64,000 nt of DNA, from NCBI GenBank assembly GCA_030429565.1, contig JAUIFE010000030.1, forward strand, positions 40,384-104,383, read 5' to 3'. Origin of the DNA: Holophagae bacterium (GTDB taxonomy: Bacteria > Acidobacteriota > Holophagae > Acanthopleuribacterales > Acanthopleuribacteraceae). Below, piece by piece: positions 38,677 to 47,486 of the stretch. The position numbers and the translations under genes are program-made. Below the pieces are notes generated by a model. That model had not been told where the DNA came from. It was given only the letters and a program-made list of their open reading frames with translations, and made no database searches. The first letter of the stretch is position 1, and each line of letters opens with the position of its first letter.

Positions 38677-40657
38677 GGCAAACCTCTGGAAAATAACCAG
38701 GATTGATGCGGGTTGATGCGGATGATTCGTCATACATCAGATGGTACGTCCTGCCTACATGGGGGGCGATTAGTGAGAAATAAGACGCGTCAATTTCCTC
38801 ATCAGTAGACAGGAGAATGACTTGGTGGCTTGCATTCGGGTAGTAATTTTCTAAAAGCAAGCGGCGGTGCTCCGAATCCAAGCGGCCCAGTGGGGTGTCG
38901 ATTAACGACGGAAGAGGTCGCTGAGATGCTTTCATAAGGCCCCAAACCATGGCGACTGCCAGAAGCTGGAGCTCGCCGGCAGAGAGGCGTTCTTTTTGCA
39001 ATGTGTGACCTTTCTCCGTTTGAAGCTCTAAGGAATAGGTCTGGGGGTCGATTCTGAGGCCTGCGATGAGGTTTGTCTTTCGGAGGATGTGATGATAACT
39101 CTCAAGAATACTGGCCTCGAGTTTTGCTAAATTTGTGTCAATGGTTTCTTTTTTGAATTGGCTCATTAACTCAATCATGGCCCTGGATTCCGCTATGACC
39201 CTTTGGTGTTCTTTATTAGAGATCGCAATCGCCGCCTCTTTGTCTAGGAAAGAGTAAATGCTTTGTTGGATGCTTTCTTTTTTCTTGTTGTTTTTCTCAA
39301 TTTCCTCTGTTTGGGTTTTGAGAATGGTTTCGTTTTTGATTATCTTGATGTTGGTGTTTTCTAGCTGTTCGGCGGTTGTCGCGATGATGCTGAAATCAGG
39401 CGTGTTGGCGAGGTGGCGCTCAATGCTCATGAGTTTGTCTTGGAGGGATTGAAGAAGACTTATCTTTGATGAGATATAAGTTCGGCCTGGTTGAATGTCC
39501 GCGATGAGTTGATCTAGCTGTGCTGCTTCATGATCGCCAAAGCCATAAGTGGTTTCTTCTTGGTCCTCTTTAGGTTTTCTATTAAAACGATCCTGTTCAA
39601 GAAAATTAGTCAAAGCCACGACGATTTTTGGGACCTGATGTTCTTTAAGGAAATTTAACGTGGCTTTATCTCTTTCCTCAAGAAGGCCTTTTAGCAGGTT
39701 GTTGGCTGTGGCCTGTTGCTCTTTGGTGATGGCTGCTTTTAAATCTTTAAGTTGATTTTCTAATAAGGCTAAAGGGGCTTGGCCTGAGGCAATGCTGATA
39801 AGTTCCTTTTTGAGTTGTTTGATTGTGTAGATGGTTTCGTCTTTTTCTTGCTTTAGGCTTTCAAGGCGTAAATATAATTCGCCGCCTTCTGACTGGAACT
39901 TCTTCTCTAGCCGGCGTTTAATACTGCGATACCTTTCTAGTTCATCGCTTGTGCGGGATTGTCGTTCCTGCAATCTCGCAATGACTGCCTCGGTTTCAGT
40001 GAGCAGTTTTTCTTGGTCTTTTTGTTTTTGGCGTTCTTTTGGTGCAAGCTCTGTTGCAGTCTTGCGCTTGATAATCGTCTTTAGGTCCTGTTCAAGGCGA
40101 TCAACGTTTTCTAGCCCGAGCATGGATTGGATGGCGGTCTTTAGAAAACGTGGTGCTTGGTCTGGTTCGGCAATTTTTGCGATTTTTTCGCTGTCGAAAA
40201 AAAATAGTTCTAGAATTTCTGGTTGCACAAAGTGTATGACGTGTTCGGCCCATGTGTCACTGAGAACTGGATCTTCTTCGTCATTGATGTAAATAGTTAA
40301 GTGTTCTTGAATCACGCCTTTTGTCTCGTGCCAGTGTCGGCAGATTCTGTATAAGAGGGTTTGTCCTTCCGAATTGAAAGAAAAACTTAGCGTGATGGAG
40401 GCGCCTTCAGACGGGTTTATATCCCTGTTGATACATTCCCGGAGGTATCTGTCATAGGCCTGGTTTCGCCGATTGGAGCACTTTGCCAATTTGCCAAATA
40501 AGGCTAACTGAATTGCGTCGAGGAAGGTAGTTTTTCCAGCGCCGTTAAGTCCACCGAAAAGGATGATGGGTTTATCCTTTGATGGCGGCTCTAGTGTGAC
40601 TTCTTGGTGTCCTTTAAAGATACCGAAGTTGTGGAGGGCTACTTTTTTAATGATCAT
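38666..40657 (-). CDS. dndD: DNA sulfur modification ATPase DndD
   Basis: This 663-residue SMC-like ATPase has Walker A GGLNGAGKTTFLDA near residue 36. The DndD-characteristic LELFFFDSEKIAKIA is near 155, and a long coiled coil with a central hinge-like region runs about 200-540. The ABC signature LSAGELQLLAVAMVWGL is near 560 and the Walker B region LPSLIDTPLGRLD near 590. DndD supplies ATP hydrolysis for phosphorothioate insertion together with DndC and DndE. The ATG is 9 bases downstream of the dndC stop, with only a weak ribosome-binding site, so translational coupling is likely. Length and motif order match the family. The coding strand is AT-rich, like the rest of the operon. Confidence 0.93.
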   Translation of the reverse strand: MIIKKVALHNFGIFKGHQEVTLEPPSKDKPIILFGGLNGAGKTTFLDAIQLALFGKLAKCSNRRNQAYDRYLRECINRDINPSEGASITLSFSFNSEGQTLLYRICRHWHETKGVIQEHLTIYINDEEDPVLSDTWAEHVIHFVQPEILELFFFDSEKIAKIAEPDQAPRFLKTAIQSMLGLENVDRLEQDLKTIIKRKTATELAPKERQKQKDQEKLLTETEAVIARLQERQSRTSDELERYRSIKRRLEKKFQSEGGELYLRLESLKQEKDETIYTIKQLKKELISIASGQAPLALLENQLKDLKAAITKEQQATANNLLKGLLEERDKATLNFLKEHQVPKIVVALTNFLEQDRFNRKPKEDQEETTYGFGDHEAAQLDQLIADIQPGRTYISSKISLLQSLQDKLMSIERHLANTPDFSIIATTAEQLENTNIKIIKNETILKTQTEEIEKNNKKKESIQQSIYSFLDKEAAIAISNKEHQRVIAESRAMIELMSQFKKETIDTNLAKLEASILESYHHILRKTNLIAGLRIDPQTYSLELQTEKGHTLQKERLSAGELQLLAVAMVWGLMKASQRPLPSLIDTPLGRLDSEHRRLLLENYYPNASHQVILLSTDEEIDASYFSLIAPHVGRTYHLMYDESSASTRINPGYFPEVCHAF

Positions 40658-40666
40658 TGTTCTGCT

Positions 40667-42160
40667 TTAAGTGGTCGTGGTCGCGGCTGCTTCTCTTGCA
40701 GCCGTGAAAAGGTGGGTTTTGATTTCTTGCTTTTGTTTGGCAAAAGCAAGCGCGTCGTCTTTGTCTTTGAAGAAATGTCGCGTGAGTGCTTTTTCTAGTT
40801 CGCCGTACAGACCGGCTCTTCTTGCTTTGGTTTGGTAGCGGCGTTCAATGTCTAGAAGTTCGCGCGCAAGTTGGAAGCGCATATCATTGTCGCCACATAA
40901 CTTCTTGAGAATGTTGAGCTCGCTTGCGCCAAAGGGAAGATTGTCGTCCAAAGGCGCGCCTGGAAAGGATTCATTGGTGACTTCCTCGTAAATTTTTGGA
41001 AGGTTGTCCTCAAACTCGTGTTTTTCAACGACCCAAATCCGGCGTATTTCATCTAACTCAGATTTGGTGATCAATTCTAAGTCGGCAACGCTTTTCGGGC
41101 CGTTTTTGCGAATCCAGGCTTGAGCCGTCAAAACTTCTCGGAGCCAATTCTCGCGAGCTGATTGGATGTAGGGACCGGGGATGAGGCGGTCGTTGTAGAG
41201 TTGAATGCGGCCGCTCATTCGGCGAAAGTCGCGTAGTCGCCGATCACCCTCGGCCTTATTGCCCAAGCTGCGAAAGTCCAATTTATTTCGAAGTTCGAGC
41301 AGAGGCATCATCCATTCTTTTTCTTCATCATTTTGGATCATGGCGGCCATGGATTTGTCTTGTTCAACCATGGTACAAACCCAGCAACCAAAGCGGCTGT
41401 CCCCGCAGCTGGGTGAAGAAGTGTCGACAACTAAAGGACATTCACCGTCTGTTGTTGCGCCCTGATACATTGTTAGCAGTGCTTTGTTGTCGTATTGCCA
41501 GGGGTTGGGCTTCTGCATTAGGTACAGCCATACGTCGTCATTGGTCCAAGCTTCGATTGGGGTGTAAACGAGGCAGTTGGGCAGGGATTGATTTGGGCTG
41601 AGGTTGTCACGGATTCTCTGATTCTCTAATTTCGACATGACACTGTGGCGTTTGCTGCTTTCTGCCTTTCGCGTGCCGAGCACGAGAATAGCCTCGCCGC
41701 TATCGCGGACAACTTCTCGAATGAATTTGTTTGATGGATTGATTTTTAGCCGTTCAGTGCACCACCTAAACTTGTGACGTGGCGCGGGGTAACCTTTGCC
41801 GATTAGGTTCACCCAGAAGGTGTCTTGGAGAGCGGGCTTGAGAATGTTCGGCAAAATCGGGAGGTTTTTTTGTTTCGCCGCGATGCCCATGCTCTCAATG
41901 GATTTTTGCACCCACAAGGATACAATCGGGTTTTCGACTTGGGTATCGGTGCTGATGACATAGACTGGCTTGGTTCTTTGATGAACTGGCAGCGTTTCCA
42001 GAGCGTTCCAGATCAGCTGAAGCACGGCTGTAGAATCTTTTCCGCCGCTGTAGCCGATAACCCAAGGGAAAGAATCAGACAAGTAGATCGCCTGGACCTC
42101 ATTGATTGTTTCTTGGATGGTTTTTTCGAGTCCGTGGGGTTTGAAAACTGACTTGTTCAT
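40667..42160 (-). CDS. dndC: DNA sulfur modification protein DndC (PAPS reductase-like)
   Basis: This is a protein of about 497 residues with an N-type ATP pyrophosphatase fold. The PP-loop GYSGGKDSTAVLQL lies near residue 40. Cysteines that can hold an iron-sulfur cluster are in FRWCTERL (near 133) and SCGDSRFGCWVCTMV (near 250). DndC accepts sulfur from the cysteine desulfurase DndA and, with ATP, activates the DNA backbone for phosphorothioation. An in-frame GTG 15 bases upstream exists, but the ATG used here has GAGGA at 6-base spacing and opens MNKSVF. This is the first gene of the minus-strand operon, facing dndA across a roughly 310-base gap. Confidence 0.95.
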   Translation of the reverse strand: MNKSVFKPHGLEKTIQETINEVQAIYLSDSFPWVIGYSGGKDSTAVLQLIWNALETLPVHQRTKPVYVISTDTQVENPIVSLWVQKSIESMGIAAKQKNLPILPNILKPALQDTFWVNLIGKGYPAPRHKFRWCTERLKINPSNKFIREVVRDSGEAILVLGTRKAESSKRHSVMSKLENQRIRDNLSPNQSLPNCLVYTPIEAWTNDDVWLYLMQKPNPWQYDNKALLTMYQGATTDGECPLVVDTSSPSCGDSRFGCWVCTMVEQDKSMAAMIQNDEEKEWMMPLLELRNKLDFRSLGNKAEGDRRLRDFRRMSGRIQLYNDRLIPGPYIQSARENWLREVLTAQAWIRKNGPKSVADLELITKSELDEIRRIWVVEKHEFEDNLPKIYEEVTNESFPGAPLDDNLPFGASELNILKKLCGDNDMRFQLARELLDIERRYQTKARRAGLYGELEKALTRHFFKDKDDALAFAKQKQEIKTHLFTAAREAAATTTT

Positions 42161-42474
42161 TTTATTCCTCGACACGTATTGGTGTCGTTTCCTTTGTGAA
42201 AGGGATTAAGGGATTCTGCTGAGAGATGCGTAAAGGCGAAAATCTTTTGGTCGCCTTTGGCACCATGTGTAGAGCTAGGTTGTTGCGGGGTTAGCCTTTT
42301 CGATTCATTGGCTCTGGTGGGCTGCTTGCACAAAGGGAACTGCCGTGAATCCCTTTCGCCGTATTTTGTCCCCGGGCGAAATTCGTCTCCATTATAATCC
42401 ATTCCTAAATTGAGGTGTTGAAATGGAGCTTGTCGCAATCTTCAGTGAGACGCAGCCCATTCATTCGAGGTTTC
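42161..42474. other. Divergent dndC/dndA intergenic region
   Basis: About 310 bases separate the start codons of dndC (leftward) and dndA (rightward). No gene is visible. The region must hold the promoters of both units; the clearest element is the self-complementary ATTATAAT described separately. The relatively long spacer leaves room for a regulator site, but no convincing operator palindrome was found. Confidence 0.5.
42391..42398. promoter_or_regulatory. Candidate -10 element, readable on both strands
   Basis: ATTATAAT is identical to its own reverse complement, so a perfect TATAAT -10 hexamer is present on both strands. On the plus strand it lies about 77 bases before the dndA ATG. No good -35 hexamer is found at 16-18 bases on either side. 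If used in both directions it would couple dndA and dndCDE transcription. Confidence 0.35.
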
Positions 42475-43605
42475 ATGACTGTTTACCTAGATTGCAATGC
42501 TACAACGCCGGTTGAGCCCGAAGTTCTCAAGTGGATGTGGCGTTTTTATGAGGAAGAATTCGGCAATGCCGGAAGTCGTACTCATGAGTATGGTTCTCGT
42601 GCTAACAAGGCTGTCGGGGAAGCTCGGGATTGTGTTGCTCAAGTAGTTGATGCCAAAAGAGATGAGGTTGTTTTTACGAGTGGTGGTACTGAAAGTAACA
42701 ACCTCGCAATCCTCGGACTTGCCGAGTACGGTCTGGCAACAGGTAAAACGCATCTAATCAGTACTCAAGTCGAACATAAAGCTGTGCTCGAGCCCTTGGA
42801 GGTCATGCAAAAGCGAGGGTTCGAAATAACACTTGTTGCGCCCAATCAAGATGGTGTGGTTTCCCCTGAGTCCCTAATGAAGGCTTTGCGTCCTGAAACC
42901 TTGTTAGTGTCGGTGATGCACGTGAATAACGAGACGGGTGTCGAGATGCCGCTCATCCCTATTGCAGAACTACTCGAAGGGCATGAAGCATTTTTTCACA
43001 CCGACGCGGCGCAGGGATTTGGTAAACGCTCGGAGCCGTTGCGACATCCGCGAATTGACCTAATCAGTGTGTCAGCGCACAAGGTATACGGACCGATGGG
43101 GGTCGGTGCTTTAATTGCCCGTCGTCGGGGTTATGACCGACTGCCTTTGAAACCTCTTTTCGTTGGTGGGGGTCAGGAGAAGGGTTTGCGTCCAGGAACG
43201 CTCCCGGTTCCTCTCATCGCGGGTTTCGGAAAGGCCTGTGAAATTGCCCTGAAAGAATTCGGCGAGCGAACAGACCGGTGTATTGCCTTTCGGGAAAAGC
43301 TTCTTAGCGCCTTGTCTCAGACCGAGTATGAGTTGAATGGTCGATTGGAATTGATGATTCCCAATACGCTGAATGTTTCCTTTAAAGGGTTAGATTCTGA
43401 AGCGGTTATGGTTGCCTTGAAAGGGATTGTGGCACTGTCCAACGGTTCGGCGTGCACGTCTCAAAGTTATTTGCCAAGTCATGTTCTTCAGGCAATGTCT
43501 CTTTCGGAGCAGAGAGTTAACGGTGCCGTTCGAATTTCGTGGTCACACAAAACGTTGGAACCCGATTGGCGGGCAATGGTCGATGGCATTCGTTCTCTTT
43601 GTTGA
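42475..43605 (+). CDS. dndA: Cysteine desulfurase DndA (NifS/IscS-like)
   Basis: This is a 376-residue pyridoxal-phosphate enzyme of the class V aminotransferase fold. The ATG chosen has GAGG upstream and gives the standard start MTVYLDCNATTPVEPEVL; a longer frame adds 20 unrelated residues. The PLP-binding lysine is in SAHKVYGPMG (near 205). The catalytic cysteine is in NGSACTSQSYLPSHVL (near 325), and the TSGGTESNN and HTDAAQGFGK cofactor motifs are present. DndA removes sulfur from cysteine and passes it to DndC. It is transcribed divergently from dndC, instead of leading or ending the dnd operon. Housekeeping IscS is the alternative name, but the neighbourhood and the NGSACTS active-site loop fit the dnd role. 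Confidence 0.93.
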   Translation: MTVYLDCNATTPVEPEVLKWMWRFYEEEFGNAGSRTHEYGSRANKAVGEARDCVAQVVDAKRDEVVFTSGGTESNNLAILGLAEYGLATGKTHLISTQVEHKAVLEPLEVMQKRGFEITLVAPNQDGVVSPESLMKALRPETLLVSVMHVNNETGVEMPLIPIAELLEGHEAFFHTDAAQGFGKRSEPLRHPRIDLISVSAHKVYGPMGVGALIARRRGYDRLPLKPLFVGGGQEKGLRPGTLPVPLIAGFGKACEIALKEFGERTDRCIAFREKLLSALSQTEYELNGRLELMIPNTLNVSFKGLDSEAVMVALKGIVALSNGSACTSQSYLPSHVLQAMSLSEQRVNGAVRISWSHKTLEPDWRAMVDGIRSLC

Positions 43606-43721
43606 GGATTAACACCCGCAATAAAGATCTATTAAGATCTCGATTGAAAAGCGCCAATTGTGGACTTATCCAAGATTTAAATCAGAATGCCCGGCTTGTT
43701 TTCCGCCTTCCGCCCGGACGT

Positions 43722-43758
43722 AAAAAGAGCCCATGACTCTCGGAAGAGGCATGGGCTC
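43722..43758 (-). terminator. Rho-independent terminator of the subtilase gene
   Basis: GAGCCCATG at 43727-43735 pairs perfectly with CATGGGCTC at 43750-43758 around a 14-base loop. On the minus strand the stem is followed directly by TTTTT. It lies 26 bases beyond the subtilase stop codon. On the plus strand it has no T run, so it mainly serves the leftward transcript. Confidence 0.8.
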
Positions 43759-43783
43759 CGGTTTGGTTTAGCGAACGCGCTGT

Positions 43784-46700
43784 TTAGTTACACTGTGCCG
43801 CGTTGTTGATGATTAGGACGCCTGCCAGAACGTTTGGCATCTCTTCGCCGCCCTGGGGTTCCTCGGGCGCGATTTGCCAGTTAGGTGCCCATTGGCGAAG
43901 GGTTTCCCGCAGTTCGATGAAGCAGCAGTTGGTGCCGGCGAGCAGGTCGGAAACCTCGTAGTCGTCGGGGACGCCGTTGCCGGCGGACAGACCAACGATG
44001 CCGTCGTTTGCGGCTAAGGCTTCGTAGGTGATGTCGATGTTGCCGTTGTTGAACAGACGGATTTGGAAGGTGTTCACGGTGGTCTGTGAGTACTCAGGCA
44101 CGCCTTGGTAGGTGATGGCGATGTGGTCGTCAAAGACTTTGGTGGAGACCGTGCCGGCCGAACTCGGGTTCAGGTCATCGAAGATGGCCGAGATCCGAGG
44201 CGTGCGGAAGTGGTCTGCCAAAGACTCGCTGAAATCACTGTCGCCCTCGCTGAAGGTGATGAAACCGTTGGAGCCGAGGAATACCTGGTCGTAGCTGACG
44301 CCGTAGAAGGTGAACGGCGTGTCGAGCGCGATTTCTTGAGACGCGTCGTCTGAGAGCGTTACCACCGTGCCGTCGATGGGATCGCTGCGCAGGCCGGGCG
44401 CGTCGCTCACACACATGTCGTAGAAGCTGGTGTTGTTGCCAGGAGAGAAGGTGAAGGTTTTGCCGACCAGGGCGCCTTCACCCGGGTTTTCCTGGGTGTA
44501 GTAGTCCGCTTGGTCAACAGTGGTGAACGAACGGGTTTCGGAATAGGCGCCGTTGTCACAGATGTTGCGTGCACGGACGCGCCAGTAGTAGGTGGTCACG
44601 GGTTGCAAACGCTGGCTAACGGTATAGCTCAGGACCGTCAGGGTTTGGGCAACAAGGGGTTCTGCGAAGGTGGGTTCGGTGGCCAGTTCGAATTGGTAAT
44701 CACGGGCCTGGGCCACGGCTGCCCAAGTGAACTCAGGATCGCGGGTGTGATCAACGACACCATCAGCCGGCGCGGTGGGCGCGACGGTGGCGGGTGCCTG
44801 GTTGGCGACGGTCACCGTCAGGTCGCGTTCTTTGGTACCTGAGGTGGATGTCGCAATGATGCGGAACACGTGGGTACCCGCTTCGACTTGGTCAATATCA
44901 CTCAGGGTCAAGGTGACCGTGGTGCCGGGATCGACTTGGGTTTGGCTGAGTGCGGCCATGGCGCCGGTGGGCACGTCGGCGACGCTCAGCTCAACGGCAT
45001 CGGTGTAACCGAGGACGGAACCGACCTCAATTTGATAAACCGCGTCCGTGGGTGAACAGACTTCGAGGGCGCCGGCTTCAGGCGCAAGGTAGAAGTCGGG
45101 TTGTTGGGAGACGTTGTAGGCCACAATGGCGAAATCCTGGTCGGTTTCGTCACCGACTTGGGGGATGCCGTCGCCGGCGATGTTGGTGCCGATGACGCGA
45201 ATCTCAACTTGGCCGGAGGTACCGATGGGCAGGTAAACGGCTTCGTAGTTGTTGGCCACGTCGGCGTCGCCGCCGGTGACGGATAAGGCGCCGGAATAAA
45301 CGTTGCCTTTGTAGGTTTCGCCGTTAACGATGACTTCCAGGTCGAGGTTGTTAACAACCGGGTTGGGCGCGTTGACCAGACCGGCTTGGTCGGTAAACGC
45401 CATGGCGATTTTGACGGGTTTGCCGGGGTCGGCGACGCTTCCGATCAGCGAGAAGGTGTCGCCGGTGTTGTCGAAAACCGTGGTTTGGTCGAGCAGGTAG
45501 CGCGGGGTGTTGTCGAAGCTGTCGGTGAGGTTCGGCATACCGTAACCCTGATTGTTGTCAGGTAAGGTGGCGCTGCCGCTGGTGAGGTAGGTGGTGTGGG
45601 CGATCAGGTAGGCTTTCATCAAGGCCGGGCTGACCTCGGTGTCGCCGTTGGGTGAAACATACAGGTTTTCGCGGATCCAGTAGTGGATCAATGAGCCGAC
45701 GCCGGCGACGGCCGGGGTTGAGTGGCTGGTGCCGGAAGATGCGGCAAAAACCGTTTGGTCGCCGGGCTGGTTCGCATCGCACACGCCGCTGCCGTCATAA
45801 TTGGCACCGGTGGATGCGGTCCCTTGGATGTGGGTACCTGGCGCGATGACTTCGGGCTTGGTACGGTTGCCGGGCGCCGGGCCACGGCTGGAGAAGCCGA
45901 TGATTTCCATGGCGTTGTCGGCACCGCTGGGGCCGATGTTACAGCCGTCGGTCCAGGTGGCACGGTCGTTTTCCGAGGCACCAACAGTGATCATGTTTTT
46001 GCCGTTGCCGGGGGTGCCGATCGTGTTTGCCGACGAACCGCTGTTACCGGCCGAGAAGAAGATGATCAGTTCCTGGTTGCCGGCCTCTTCCGGGTCGGCG
46101 TCACGAACACCGACGTCGTATGCCTGGCTACCGTCGTTGTAGCTGCCCGCACAACTTGAACAACCCCAAGAGTTGGTGCTGATGCGTGCGCCCATGCGGT
46201 AACTGGCAGCGATTACGCCGCTGTAGGTGTCGCCACAGGCTGACAAATCGAAGCTGGGCCCGAAGATACGGGTACCCGCGAAAAGGCCGTAGGGGTTCAT
46301 GCCGAGGCCGCGGTTGTAGCCGTCTTCATCGCGGTATGGGGCGTCGGCACGTGTGTCGAAGCCACCGGCAATGCTGACGTTGATGTGACCGTGGCCACCG
46401 ACGCCTTCGCCGTTGCCTTGGGCCGTACAGTTGCCCACATAAGCCAAACGGGTGCTCATGGTGATATCGCCCATGGTGTGCAGGGTGGGATCGCCGGAAT
46501 CGACGGTGCCGTTACCAATGCCGTCGTCCGTGACGTCGACGACGGGGTAATCGGCCGGATTTTGACTGAAGCCAAGGGTGTCCAACCAGCTCAGGTAACC
46601 TGGCGCCTCTGGACCGCTTTGTGTCGCGTCGAAGTTGCCTGCAATGATCTGGGCTTGAACTTCGTCGTCCATTTCGTTTTCAAAGCGTTCGCCGATGTAT

Positions 46701-47446
46701 ACGACATCGGGACGGGCGGCGATTTTGGCAACATCCGCCATGTCAACGACGGCGGTGATGTTTTCGTATTTCAGGATGGGGGACCAATCGGAAAGACGAT
46801 CCAACATGCGATCTTCGATCCAGTTACGGGTCGTCTTGGCGTCGGGGTGGTTGTAAATCTGGATGGTGACTTTTACCGGACCTGTGCGATCGGCGCCACG
46901 GTAAACACTGTCGACCAGGGAGGGACCGACTTTGTAAAAAGGGTGGAAGGCGTCAGTGAATTGCAGGTGCGCACCGGCCGCAAGGGTGTTGGCAAGGAAG
47001 GCGCGGCCCGCCGGGTCGGCCCATACCAAATAACCGTTGCTGTTGAGGTAGTGAACGAGCACGATGCCCGCCTGTTTCATTTCATCCAGCCATTGGCTGC
47101 GCACTGGTCCGTAGAACTGAACCAACTGTAATGAGGGGCCTTCGGATTCGAGCGCTAAGCCGTCTTTGGGAATCTCGGGCATCGCGCCTTGGGTATCAAA
47201 AGATGCGTTGGGAACCCACAGCGTGTTCATGCCGGGTTGGTGACGGACGTGGCGGCGCACGTCGCTTGGTAAGCGGTCGAGACCGGCGCGTGGTAGGCGA
47301 ATGAGTTTGAAAGGACCGTAATCCTCGAGCAATGTGCCGCCGACTTCGGCCGCATTTACTTGGGAATCTACAATTAGGACAACATTTTCAGCCGGTGCAC
47401 TTGCGCCGGCCCAGAGAAAGCATAAGGTCATTAATACCGAGACCAT
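43784..47446 (-). CDS. Secreted subtilisin-family (S8) serine protease with C-terminal repeats
   Basis: This is a 1220-residue exported protease. AAGGAG precedes the ATG, and residues 1-19 (MVSVLMTLCFLWAGASAPA) form a signal peptide. A long pro-region (about 20-285) precedes the S8 catalytic domain. The likely triad is Asp in VVDVTDDGIG (near 304), His in GGHGHINVSIAGG (near 352) and Ser in SSGTSHSTPAVAG (near 574); ISTNSWG and FFSAGNSG are also typical. After the catalytic domain come a beta-rich P-domain-like region (about 650-790), Ig/cadherin-like strands (about 800-890) and a fibronectin type III-like domain (about 895-1000). A final beta domain ends in a Cys-rich tail. Its role is extracellular or periplasmic proteolysis, perhaps of prey or as the last enzyme of the adjacent caspase-fold cluster. 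It is separated from the upstream caspase gene by about 900 bases and has its own terminator. Confidence 0.93.
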   Translation of the reverse strand: MVSVLMTLCFLWAGASAPAENVVLIVDSQVNAAEVGGTLLEDYGPFKLIRLPRAGLDRLPSDVRRHVRHQPGMNTLWVPNASFDTQGAMPEIPKDGLALESEGPSLQLVQFYGPVRSQWLDEMKQAGIVLVHYLNSNGYLVWADPAGRAFLANTLAAGAHLQFTDAFHPFYKVGPSLVDSVYRGADRTGPVKVTIQIYNHPDAKTTRNWIEDRMLDRLSDWSPILKYENITAVVDMADVAKIAARPDVVYIGERFENEMDDEVQAQIIAGNFDATQSGPEAPGYLSWLDTLGFSQNPADYPVVDVTDDGIGNGTVDSGDPTLHTMGDITMSTRLAYVGNCTAQGNGEGVGGHGHINVSIAGGFDTRADAPYRDEDGYNRGLGMNPYGLFAGTRIFGPSFDLSACGDTYSGVIAASYRMGARISTNSWGCSSCAGSYNDGSQAYDVGVRDADPEEAGNQELIIFFSAGNSGSSANTIGTPGNGKNMITVGASENDRATWTDGCNIGPSGADNAMEIIGFSSRGPAPGNRTKPEVIAPGTHIQGTASTGANYDGSGVCDANQPGDQTVFAASSGTSHSTPAVAGVGSLIHYWIRENLYVSPNGDTEVSPALMKAYLIAHTTYLTSGSATLPDNNQGYGMPNLTDSFDNTPRYLLDQTTVFDNTGDTFSLIGSVADPGKPVKIAMAFTDQAGLVNAPNPVVNNLDLEVIVNGETYKGNVYSGALSVTGGDADVANNYEAVYLPIGTSGQVEIRVIGTNIAGDGIPQVGDETDQDFAIVAYNVSQQPDFYLAPEAGALEVCSPTDAVYQIEVGSVLGYTDAVELSVADVPTGAMAALSQTQVDPGTTVTLTLSDIDQVEAGTHVFRIIATSTSGTKERDLTVTVANQAPATVAPTAPADGVVDHTRDPEFTWAAVAQARDYQFELATEPTFAEPLVAQTLTVLSYTVSQRLQPVTTYYWRVRARNICDNGAYSETRSFTTVDQADYYTQENPGEGALVGKTFTFSPGNNTSFYDMCVSDAPGLRSDPIDGTVVTLSDDASQEIALDTPFTFYGVSYDQVFLGSNGFITFSEGDSDFSESLADHFRTPRISAIFDDLNPSSAGTVSTKVFDDHIAITYQGVPEYSQTTVNTFQIRLFNNGNIDITYEALAANDGIVGLSAGNGVPDDYEVSDLLAGTNCCFIELRETLRQWAPNWQIAPEEPQGGEEMPNVLAGVLIINNAAQCN

Positions 47447-47461
47447 ATCGGCTCCTTTTTA

Positions 47462-47486
47462 TCCCGGTGCGATATCGCTGCCGGGA
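47462..47486 (-). promoter_or_regulatory. Inverted repeat just upstream of the subtilase ribosome-binding site
   Basis: TCCCGG and CCGGGA flank a perfect internal palindrome, GCGATATCGC. The whole element sits a few bases before the AAGGAG site of the subtilase gene. In the transcript it would fold into a hairpin next to the ribosome-binding site; as DNA it could be an operator. Function is not shown by sequence alone. Confidence 0.4.

Larger units (their letters stand above)
32240..43720. other. AT-rich defence island (dnd operon region)
   Basis: Base and codon usage change sharply at about 32.2 kb and revert after about 43.7 kb. Genes in between use many A/T third positions and have AT-rich spacers, while the PKS genes to the left and the protease genes to the right are strongly GC-rich. 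The block coincides with the dnd-type operon plus divergent dndA. This pattern is expected for horizontally acquired defence genes. I saw no integrase, transposase, tRNA or flanking direct repeat that would define its ends. Confidence 0.6.

Noticed and set aside
46385..47131. Plus-strand frame of 248 codons opposite the subtilase
   Set aside because: It is antisense to the pro-region and catalytic Asp/His region of a clear S8 protease; no independent start signal or motif.
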